Of a stretch of 64,000 bases of DNA, positions 55,858 to 64,000 are shown piece after piece. Both the position numbers and the translations under genes were made by a program. This DNA is from Taxillus chinensis (taxonomy: Eukaryota; Streptophyta; Magnoliopsida; Santalales; Loranthaceae), in assembly GCA_023512835.1 (NCBI GenBank), contig JAKCVP010000404.1, forward strand, positions 60,832 through 124,831, in the 5' to 3' direction. Numbering within the stretch: position 1 is the stretch's first letter; every line of letters starts with the position of its first letter. The notes under the pieces were generated by a model, which had not been told where the DNA came from, made no database searches, and was given only the letters and a program-made list of their open reading frames with translations.

Positions 55858-56498
55858 GGCGGTGGGAGTAGGTGAGAAGCAGCTGTGGAGGTAGTGGTAG
55901 GGAAACGTGTGCAATGTACAGAATGTCTGAAGGAGGGCAGGTGGAGGTAAGCGAAGAGAAATGCAGTGCAGATGGACGGGCAATTATTCAATATCTATGT
56001 AGCAGCGAAGTGGGTAGGTAGCCCGCAGCTGGGTGCGAGGGTGACGTGGGCAAGTGCGTAGCCAAAGCCACGCGGATCGCTGCCAACGCCGCAGGTACCT
56101 ACATCCGCCGCCCAACTCTGAACCCATGACCCGGACGCCGCGCTGCTCGTTCTCGGAGAGCGATGGATGCGCTGAGTCTGCATTCGTGGCTTCCCAAGTT
56201 GCTCTCTTCGCTGGGCACGGACAGGTATGGGAGAGGCTTGACAGACGAGAGGCATCTCAGTGTCAGATGACGTAGGTCCTTGCCGAGCTTCCACGCATGT
56301 GATTTTTGAGACAAGACAAGACAAGACGGCAGCCGCAGCCCAGGGACTGGCACGTGACTGGCTCCACTGGACCCTGACGCTCGGGGCCCGAGCCTGGACG
56401 CTGTTGGCTGAGGTGCCGGTCCCCGAGCCTCGCGTCCCTTTGAACGCCGCCTGGATCCCCAGCTACATCCAATATCCGAACATCTGTCAGGCCCGCTA
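55858..56498. promoter_or_regulatory. divergent promoter region between pal1 and USB1
   Basis: No gene seen. It contains a short ACAAG repeat (ACAAGACAAGACAAGAC) near 56311-56328. Confidence 0.5.
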
Positions 56499-57429
56499 AT
56501 GGCCCCAAATCTCGTCGGTTACCCTGAATCTGACGAAGATGCCGACAGTCACTCTTCCCCGCCCCCAAAGAGACGACGCTTGCCAGTGCCCTCGTCCCAA
56601 GTCGGCACCAAGACTGCGCCCAGCACGAAGCCACGCCAGCCATTGCCCAGGCTGCCGGACAATTTCAACAATCTCTACGCTGTACCTCCCAGACTGAGCA
56701 CCTCTGACAACCCAGCGTTGCATGCTGGGAGGCGACGTCAAGTCCCTCACCGAGTCGGAAGTTGGCCCTCACATATCTTCATTGACTGTGCGTCTCCTAC
56801 CATCGCTTACCCATCACCCTTCTAATCCACAATCAGGGTTGCCCACACATACAGACCTATTGCTCCTCAACAGACTAATCTCAATTGCTGAGCAGAGCAT
56901 TGGTCACCCAGTACAAAGCGCTCTAACTTCGGACCTTGGTGTAGTCCTGCCCTTACATATTTCACTCTCAGCGCCCCTTACTCTGCAAACAGAGACCAAG
57001 CACTCTTTCCTCGAGCGCTCGCAATCCCTCATCAAGGCACTACAGCTTGATCCCTTTGACGCACGGCCCCTGTGCCTCAAGTGGGCTGCTAACGATGACG
57101 AAACTCGCTGGTTTCTTGTGTTACCGCTCGCCACGCCCCCCAAAGATCAGCTCTCGAGAGCTCTCTTCGCCTTCAACGACCTTGCTCGCGAATTCGCCCT
57201 ACCTACACTTTACTCTTCGGCTAATGCAGCCGAAAAGGAGCTTGATCCAAGCAACCACTTCCACGTCTCAATCGCTTGGACTCTCAACCGACCTACATCC
57301 AAGGATCAACGTATATGCGACGTGCCCATCGAGACAAACTTGACGAGCCAATTACGTGGTATTGTCATTCCTGTGACCGCTATCAAAGTTAAAATCGGGA
57401 GCACCATCAGCACAGTCAGCTTCACATGA
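56499..57429 (+). CDS. USB1: U6 snRNA 3'-phosphodiesterase Usb1
   Basis: Exons 56499-56787 and 56837-57429; 293 aa. The 49-nt intron has donor GTGCGT and acceptor CAG. A basic N-terminus with a bipartite-like 'PKRRRLPVP' is probably a nuclear signal. The 2H-phosphodiesterase fold carries the two required H-x-S motifs: HIS at about residue 137 ('LPLHISLSAP') and HVS at about 239 ('HFHVSIAWTL'). Usb1 trims the oligo-U tail of U6 snRNA and leaves a protective end, which is needed for spliceosome maintenance. It acts in the nucleus. Length and motif spacing fit the family; the join is in phase and restores 'FIDWLPTHTDLLLL'. Confidence 0.9.
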
Positions 57430-57927
57430 GCACGTAATTGGAAAGCTAAGACTTGCCTATAAAAGCTTCCAGCCGCCGAATGGAGTACGCGTGAGACACA
57501 AAGCGAATAACCATAGCTCGTGTGACCATGACATAACTGCATTCAGACCCCATCGACTAGGGGAATGATATTTGCGAATCGCCTACTTTCGATGCTGGCC
57601 AATCTTCGACAAAGAGGCATAGGTCTAGCGAGTAAAAATACTGGTAAGCGAGACACGGTCCACCTTACTTCGTGCCTAGCTAGACCGGCTACTGGAAGCC
57701 GTCCGACGGACAGCGAAGCTCACCAGGTCATGTACCCCTGCCATTTAGCTTGCGCGAAACAGGGCTCTCCTTCGACGACTCGTCGCCATCGCCCCTCCAA
57801 TATACGTACCTATACAGACTGCGATAACGCATCCAGATTGACGTAGCTCTGTCCTGCTGCAAGACATGGAAAACCGCCAATCGCCTTGAGAAGATTTCCG
57901 GGCACGATATTGCGGCGCGGCATCAGT
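57430..57927. other. intergenic region
   Basis: 3' flank of USB1 and upstream region of the secreted orphan. No gene seen. Confidence 0.45.
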
Positions 57928-58863
57928 ATGCAAGCTCACTTACTCATTGCGATCCTCCTCGTCTCGAAGATCATCCACGCGAACGGCGGTTTAGGACTTG
58001 ATGAGCGAGACCTCGCTGACGCAATGGGAAACTCACTAACCACGGAAAAATTACTGCAAGAACTAAAGCCTTACATTCTCCAGCAGCAAGGGCAGGACTT
58101 TGTTCAAGACATTCAATCTCGACTGTTAAGCACTACAAGAGGAACTGAAGGCTACGTGACGGAGCTCTCTCACATCCTTTCCCGCAGGAGAAGAGGCTCG
58201 AACAAAATTTCTCCTTCCTACGTACCAGACTTTGACAGACACTGTCGAGAACTGAATGGGACAACTTTCACGAAACATGATCCCACGCGAAGCACGTCGT
58301 GTGAAGATAACAAGGTATTCTTGATGGCCTGCATCCTTACGGCCCGCCCAGACCAATCTGTGATTGGCGGTGGCGTGTGCGATCCAGGCTTCTTCTGCTC
58401 CACGTTCGAGCGCGAATTGATCGTCGACGAGGACGGCTTCACCACAAACATTACCGATGCAGTCTGCATGGAAGAGAAAGAAACTGAAAATACTGTCTTG
58501 GCCAGATTGTTGCGACGTCCGTTTATAGGCAAGATAGTCCGCATGTTGAAGGGGTCGCGTAGGTTTGCTGGACGCATGGTCGTCGTCGGAAACGTGACGG
58601 ATACCCAATTTCACTTACACTGGCACTGGGGCGTCGGCACAGGTGCACCATATCTTGTAGGTTCGAAGACGATCCCGGAGCACGCACCGGGTGTGGTTCA
58701 TCAATATTCGGTGGGTTGCGACATTCCCCAAGACGGGCAAGACTTCGTGTTTCAACCCACCATCGACTTCGACAAACCGCATTCGAATCCGGTGTATGTC
58801 TTCTCTATGGTGTCGTTCACGCCATACTCAAATTTCCAAGGCTATCCGGAGATAGGGGTTTAG
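57928..58863 (+). CDS. secreted orphan protein with internal Kex2-type site
   Basis: Single exon, 311 aa from the ATG at 57928, which places a signal peptide 'MQAHLLIAILLVSKIIHANG' at the N-terminus; the frame opens 42 nt earlier. After a helical 100-residue segment comes a run 'SRRRRG', a likely kexin cleavage site at about residue 93-97. A cysteine-containing domain follows, with 'CRELNGTTFTKHD', 'GGGVCDPGFFCSTFE' and N-x-T/S sites. A β-rich C-terminal part reads 'TQFHLHWHWGVGTGAPYLVG' and 'FVFQPTIDFDKPHS'. I do not recognise the family. The layout (signal, pro-region, Kex2 site, Cys domain) resembles a processed secreted enzyme or effector, but no catalytic motif is seen. Confidence 0.7.
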   Translation: MQAHLLIAILLVSKIIHANGGLGLDERDLADAMGNSLTTEKLLQELKPYILQQQGQDFVQDIQSRLLSTTRGTEGYVTELSHILSRRRRGSNKISPSYVPDFDRHCRELNGTTFTKHDPTRSTSCEDNKVFLMACILTARPDQSVIGGGVCDPGFFCSTFERELIVDEDGFTTNITDAVCMEEKETENTVLARLLRRPFIGKIVRMLKGSRRFAGRMVVVGNVTDTQFHLHWHWGVGTGAPYLVGSKTIPEHAPGVVHQYSVGCDIPQDGQDFVFQPTIDFDKPHSNPVYVFSMVSFTPYSNFQGYPEIGV

Positions 58864-60330
58864 CGGTTCCGGTTCAGACAAGTTGTCTTAGCGTCGATAA
58901 ATGATCTGGCCCTGGGTCAGTCTCCTCAGCTCAGTCGGCCCTGCTCCCTTGGACATTTACACTGCCAAACACACACCAGGACTCAACCGACCTGGCCATA
59001 GTGCTTTCTCAAGTCAAATTATACATTATCGATGCAATATCAGTCGAATTAGACTTACATCGGAGACTTGACAACATTGGAACATGTAAAATGAGTATTG
59101 TACTCAAAGATTGTTTGTCTAGGCTTGGTAATGGTGCATTACAAGACAGCCAAGTTAAGACGTCACATTTCGATAGTTACTGCATATGAGGCGGTACAGT
59201 CCTGTGATATAGGCTCATTGAGGGTGTCTCATACAGACACCTGTTGCCATCATGGATGGTCACCGGACCAGATTCAATCACTCTTCAATTCTGCCTCAGA
59301 GCCGTCTGGTCCCGCTGACGCAGTAAATCTGCGATTGACACCCCAAAGAACACTCAATTGGCTGCGATGTATCGTCTTGCAGACAGTAGTAGTGATTTTC
59401 CGCAGTGTCTAAGATTTGTAAGAAAGCAAGAAAGCGGATTCGACGTGAAGTGCCTGCTACTGATCTGGATGAATCGGGCTGGCTCAGAGCTTCTTGTGGC
59501 ACATTAACTCATCAAACACTGGGGCTATCAGGAATCACTGTATAGAATAGCTGCTGATCAGACTTTGAACGAGGGTGTCCTTGGAGCCAGCGCAATGGCT
59601 GACGTGTACCGTCAGAACCTAATACAAGGTGCAAAGGACTTTGGTCCATGCGTTATGCACGTCTCTGGCGTCAGTCTGCCAGCGTCCATGCTAATTGCCG
59701 GCCCGGCAATCGACTTATTCTCACCTACTTCAAGATTGACTGGACAGAAGTGATGCGACGGGCTGCTGTCATAGTTTAGACATGGGACGATATGTATCAG
59801 AGGCAAATAATCCCACTCGCTGCTGCACGCTGCAAAACACTCAAATGTTGCAGTCAGATGCCTATGATCAAGTCTCTATCGTACTCAGACATACTTTTGC
59901 GAGTCTCTACATTCCGAGATTCGATGATGCTCACCTCTGAAATCGGTCGTCATGTTCCCGCAGTGAAGCGATCGCAACCTGATGATCTTTTGAAAAATAT
60001 TTCCCCATTGTAAGATTTTCGCTCTTGTGACTCTAGCCCGTACTAGGTACGCCATGGTGAGATGTTAAGGTAGAATACCGAGATGACGGAAATGACAGGA
60101 CTGGGATGACTGCGCCGCACAGCCTACTGCACCTTTCGCCCCCCAACCCTTTTTCTTCCGCTTCTTCTTCCGCTTCTTTTTCTTTTCTTCCCCACGAGAG
60201 CGGCTGCGTGGGATTTTATGGCATTGAGTCTCGCTTCGTGAGTATGTACATGAGTCATTGAAACAGTATGCGCTTAAAAGATGTATCTCACAAAAAAAGG
60301 CTGTCACATACCGCTTGTCAGTTGATTTTG

Positions 60331-60392
60331 CGTCTGCCCTTACCTCACTTCATCTCATCTCACCTCATTTCATTTCACCTCGTTTCATCTCA
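60331..60392. repeat. degenerate TCATC/TCACC/TCATT pentamer repeat
   Basis: About ten imperfect pentamer units on the plus strand. Confidence 0.65.
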
Positions 60393-60773
60393 GCTGAAAA
60401 GTCCACTGAATGCTATGCTCTCCGTATAAAAAGGACCTTGTGATTCGAAACGTCTCCCAACATTTCTCGAAAAAAGGAAGACGCAGAAGAGGAGGCAGGA
60501 GAAGGAGAAAGGAGCAGCAAAGAAGAGACAAGGCACGAAAAACACGACGTCCCCCTCCCCCCTCCCAAAAAAAAGATCAAGGCTAGTTCGGAGTGTGTAC
60601 TAAAGTGTATCTCGCTCCATTGTAACTTTACTTTGCTTCGTCCGTCTAGATCCTAATTTTTCAGTTCATTTTCCGCTCCAATCGGGGCCTCGCAGAACGC
60701 ACAGAACTTATAGACCTCACCAAGTCATTACTCGCGTACTTTTTTGCGCAAATTCAGCTATGCAATTCACTGT

Positions 60774-61040
60774 CTTGCTTGCTTGCTCACAAATGCGGAT
60801 TTGCAGATTCACGGGTTTGAAAATACATGAGCTAGGTACGAAGTAGCTCGCTCGCTTGTTGATTCTATGTGGCGAATCAGTAATCAGTCATTTACCGTCA
60901 AGGTGAGCGGTGAGGTTGATCAGATGCGTAATTGAACGAGTAAGTCACCAGGCAGGGCACAAAGCCACCACATGAACAAGCAAGCGATCAAGTGAGCAAG
61001 TAACGACTGAACAAGCAGAACGAATGAGCAAGCAAGCAAG
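60774..61040. repeat. 15-bp perfect inverted repeat
   Basis: CTTGCTTGCTTGCTC at 60774-60788 is the exact reverse complement of the 15 nt at 61026-61040. The second arm sits in a longer CAAG-rich array. Confidence 0.8.
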
Positions 61041-61172
61041 TGAACAGGCAGAAAAAGTGAACAAGTAGCTAAGTACGCAAGCCAACTAGGCAGCGCGCAC
61101 TCGTCATCCAAGTCATAATTCGTTACACCGTCCATCCATCCCCACCACGCCGTAAAGTCCAGCCGACACAAT

Positions 61173-63256
61173 CTAAAGTTCGCCACGCAGCTGCGCGCCC
61201 CTCGCATACCGCACCCCGAGAAACACACAGCCGAGTATGCAAGCGGGCAGCACGCCAAACACGAGCACACTCCACAGCGCAGCCTTCCATTTCTCCACAG
61301 GCGGCTCATCGCGGTGAACTTCAAACATGCGCAGTCCTGCCTTTGGCTGCTGCTGCTGCTGGGCATTGCGCAGACTGCTAGACTGAAGTGAGTGCTGACG
61401 GGTGCTGGTCCATGGTCGAGAGCCAAACTGTGTCTGCGTCTGTGTCTGTGTCTGGGCCTGACGTGTCTGCATCTGCGCTACTTCAGCGGGCTCTTCCCTG
61501 AATGAAAAGACAGTATTGAACAGCGACTCAAGTCCCGTTTCTTCTCGGTCTTTTTGCAGCGCCAAGCGTGGGGGCGCAGGGTTAAAGTCGATTTTCTGGC
61601 TGCCGGGGCCGCGAGCTGGCTTGAAGGGGTTGGGGGCTTCGTCGTCTGTTGCGGCTTCTGTTTCTTCACTGGATTGACGTAGCGGTCTCGTGGGCGACGC
61701 CGTCTGTCGTAGAGACGAGAAGAAGTTGTGCTTCTCCAGCTGCGGCTCTGTGAATCCGGGCGCAGCTTGCGAAACCGCGTGTCGTTCTAGTGGGTGGCGC
61801 ATACGTGTCGGTGGCGCATCAGGGACCTTTTGTGCAAATGGATTGGGGCCGTTGATGAGTGGTGAGTGCTCTGTTGGTGGTGCAGCATATCGGGGTCGGA
61901 GGTTGTGCGAGGGGGTGGTAGTGATGGGTGACCAGTCCATTGCGTCTGGATCATTTTCAGAGTCCAACGGCGAAGGTCGCGAAAACAGTGGTTTTGAAGG
62001 TGTTTGCTTGTTGATATTAACAGGCTGCAAGGGTGTAGCAGCTTTTTTTGTTTGTGGCGATGGCGATGGCGGGTCGTCTATGTACATGCCACCTGTGCGA
62101 AGGGGACGTGGGACGTCGTTTGGTCGCTCGGGAACGTCTGGCAGGATCTTCGAAGGGTCCATGTGGAAATTGACGCGAGCTGTCGTGTCAAGCTTAACAA
62201 TGGAGAGCGCCGCCAATGTAGTCCCGAGCGTGAATATGACGCCGAAACCATGGGCCGCGCGATACAAGTCTCCCTGCACGGGAGAAGTCGAGGGCGAAGC
62301 GAGGAGAAATGCAATGACTAGCCGTGCAGACAGAGAGACAATGCAGTGGCAGTAGTACTCCGTCAGACGTAGAAGCTTGCCGCGCTGGCGTCCGAAATAT
62401 CGTTTATATAGTTGAGGGTTGTACCACAGGGAGATGATAGCAGCCACGGCCACGAGTGGCAGGTATGTAGCTGACTTGGTGACGCAGACCACGCTCGCTT
62501 GTCCATGTTCCCGCAATTCAGAGACGCAAGATGAGAGGTGTGCGGGCTCATCGTCGGGAGTGAGTGCCGCATCGTATGGCTCAGACAGCATTCCTAGTAC
62601 ATGCCAGAGGATCTGTGTGATAACGGCGGACCACCACAAGAGTCCGCCTGCACTGATGAGTAGCCAGCGCCAGGTGGAGTGACGGCGTGGAGGGATGGCA
62701 CCGCTTCTGGTTGCGTCCATCAAACGCCGAATGTGGTCTGTTTTGGCAAGATAGCCAGCATCTTTGATCCGCTCTCGGGCTCTCGGCGCACAGTCGCTAC
62801 ATATCAATGGGTACTGCTGTTCGAGTCGCTCTTTGTATTTTGGAAGAGCGGCCGCAAATTCTAGGTATCGTGGATCGTGGCGTTCAGGAAGGTAAAGGCG
62901 TAGATTCTCGTAATGGAGGCGTTGGTTGCGTAGGCAGACATCACAAAAGACCAGATCCGGCGGCGAGTCTGGAGATAATGATGGGGGCGAGTGTGAAGTA
63001 AAAGGTCGTTCGGGTGTCAGATCGGCCTTTGTCACAGACATGGGCGGATCTGTAATTGCGCCGTTCTTCAATGCTGTGTCAGTGAAGTGTCTGTCGCGTG
63101 CCTGTAGTTATGTTTACTGACCTCGTCCAGATAGTTGGTAGCCTCGCAACCCTCGCACTGGAAGCTCTGCACCTTGCCAACATGATTGCGTTTGGACTTG
63201 GCTCCGCAGTAAAAGCACGTCAGCCGCGTTGGCATCCAAAGGACGTTCATGCCCAT
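61173..63256 (-). CDS. ima1: Ima1-like inner nuclear membrane protein (Samp1/NET5 family)
   Basis: Complement of exons 61173-63065 and 63122-63256; 675 aa. The intron is 56 nt, donor GTCAGT, acceptor AAG. The join restores 'NYLDENGAITDPP', the family's hallmark. The N-terminal zinc-binding region has CxxC pairs at C14/C17 and C34/C37 in exon 1 ('TCFYCGAKSKRNHVGKV', 'CEGCEATNYLDE') and two more in exon 2 ('FCDVCLRN', 'ICSDCAPR'). About four transmembrane helices lie in the middle ('LLISAGGLLWWSAVITQIL' and following). A Pro/Ser-rich nucleoplasmic-type region with Gln runs, including six QT units, leads to a last helix 'ALWSVLVFGVLPACILGCVF'. Ima1 links heterochromatin and centromeres to the nuclear envelope and LINC complexes in fission yeast. 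An alternative start two codons later is possible. Confidence 0.9.
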
Positions 63257-63747
63257 GTCTGACAAGCTGCGAGGTGGAGGTGAAGGTAGGACTGTTGTCT
63301 CGTCGGGGAGATGAGACGCTAACTCCGAGCGAAGAAAAGAATCCTGCTGACGGGTGCCAGCACTGTCGATGACAGCGCAAAAGTATTGGTATACTGTCGA
63401 CACAGCAACACTGGTCTGCGTACAATTCCTAGACTACATGGCTTCACCATCACAAGCTGCAAAAGGCACGTCGTGAAAGCAAGTAATCTTGTGCCAATGA
63501 CCGTGCTGAGGGTCAAGTCTCACTTTTTGCAACGCTCAAGAGTGGAAAGAGCGGCAGACTCGGTCCAAGCAACGTCACACAAATCAGCTGTCTTAGACTC
63601 CTACTCTGCTCGTCTTCAACGCACTCTCTGCTGCTTACCATGCCCCCTCGACGGGCCACATCTCTCGCGCCTGGTCCGCCCGGCTGCGCTGTTCTTCCCA
63701 AGGCGCCAAAAGCAATTTATTCGACCTGACGCCGGACCAACGGCAGC
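63257..63747. promoter_or_regulatory. divergent promoter region between ima1 and ALG14
   Basis: No gene seen; presumed bidirectional promoter. Confidence 0.5.
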
Positions 63748-64000
63748 ATGATCATCCCCCTCCTTTTCCTCGCCAATGTCCTGGCTTTGATACCCCTTCT
63801 GCTAATACGCCTACATTCAATTTTGCCCAACAAAAATCGGCGACCACGGCCAAGACGTCCTGGAGCAGCAACCCGACTTTTCGTTGTTCTCGGAAGTGGT
63901 GGCCACACCGCCGAAATGATCGAAATGCTACAGGGACTCGATGCCTCAAAATACACTCGACGATCTTATCTTGTTTCATCTGGCGACGACTTCTCCGCCA
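63748..64000 (+). CDS. ALG14: UDP-GlcNAc transferase subunit Alg14 (5' part, cut by window end)
   Basis: The frame opens at ATG 63748 and is still open at the window edge (84 residues visible). An N-terminal membrane anchor 'MIIPLLFLANVLALIPLLLI' is followed by a basic stretch. Then comes the family signature 'LFVVLGSGGHTAEMIEML' and 'SYLVSSGDDFSA'. Alg14 anchors the catalytic subunit Alg13 to the ER membrane. Together they add the second GlcNAc to dolichol-PP-GlcNAc in N-glycan precursor synthesis. Later introns and the C-terminus lie outside the window. Confidence 0.93.
   Translation, partial: MIIPLLFLANVLALIPLLLIRLHSILPNKNRRPRPRRPGAATRLFVVLGSGGHTAEMIEMLQGLDASKYTRRSYLVSSGDDFSA

Larger units (their letters stand above)
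58864..61172. other. 2.3-kb intergenic region with simple and inverted repeats
   Basis: No supported gene. A CATCT/CACCT pentamer-like repeat lies near 60331-60392. A GAACAAG/GAGCAAG-rich stretch lies near 60971-61081, with an inverted copy of its core at 60774-60788. A stretch near 59266-59345 resembles part of the region upstream of the ANCHR-like gene. Confidence 0.45.

Noticed and set aside
61690..62355. Plus frame of 221 codons opposite ima1
   Set aside because: Shadow of the Ima1 coding strand, low-complexity glycine/serine composition.

Overview
The window looks like nuclear DNA of a filamentous ascomycete (Pezizomycotina, possibly Dothideomycetes; the class is a guess). Genes lie on both strands about every 2 kb. 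They carry short 45-80 nt introns with GTAnGT-like donors and CTAAC/CTGAC branch sites. Many proteins are recognisable fungal housekeeping types. I saw no plasmid, phage, CRISPR, rRNA or tRNA signature. All gene models are spliced by eye. Several introns appear to end in AAG rather than CAG/TAG (PNKP, the MFS transporter, the amino-acid permease, Ima1, the DUF3984-like gene).

Layout. 1-312 holds the 3' end of a gene cut by the window edge. 0.98-5.4 kb: a DUF3984-like protein, Mediator Med18 (minus) and the DNA-repair enzyme PNKP (plus). 7.0-15.8 kb: a serine/proline-rich fungal protein, a TCP11/Sok1-like protein, an aldo/keto reductase and NADP-glutamate dehydrogenase. 17.3-23.8 kb: a Dal5-type MFS transporter with an apparent frameshift, ribosomal protein eL19 and a small orphan gene. 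24.4-36.3 kb is the least conserved stretch. It has a basic coiled-coil orphan, an NTF2-like secreted protein, remnants of another possible secreted gene, a 781-residue secreted protein with a triplicated 'WGE' domain and Kex2-type sites, and two orphan genes. 36.3-50.0 kb: Dre2, a Stf2/Tma10-like protein, Swc4, a p24 cargo receptor, an amino-acid permease, an LMBD1-type transporter and an ANCHR-like zinc-finger protein. 52.4-64 kb: a DUF4185-like secreted protein, Pal1, Usb1, a secreted orphan, Ima1 and the start of Alg14, cut by the right edge.

How the genes relate. Most are unrelated housekeeping genes in convergent or divergent pairs, so there is no operon-like logic. Nitrogen use is touched by gdhA, the Dal5-type carrier and the amino-acid permease, but they are too scattered to be a cluster. 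Four or five proteins are predicted to be secreted: NTF2-like, WGE-repeat, DUF4185-like, the 57.9 kb orphan, and perhaps the 28 kb remnant.

The most novel item is the secreted triplicated WGE-domain protein at 30750-33095. Others worth checking are the start codons split by introns in two genes, a possible mitochondrial presequence on PNKP, the single-base frameshift in the MFS gene, and an orphan gene at 34.1-34.7 kb whose exons are too short to stand out as one long frame.
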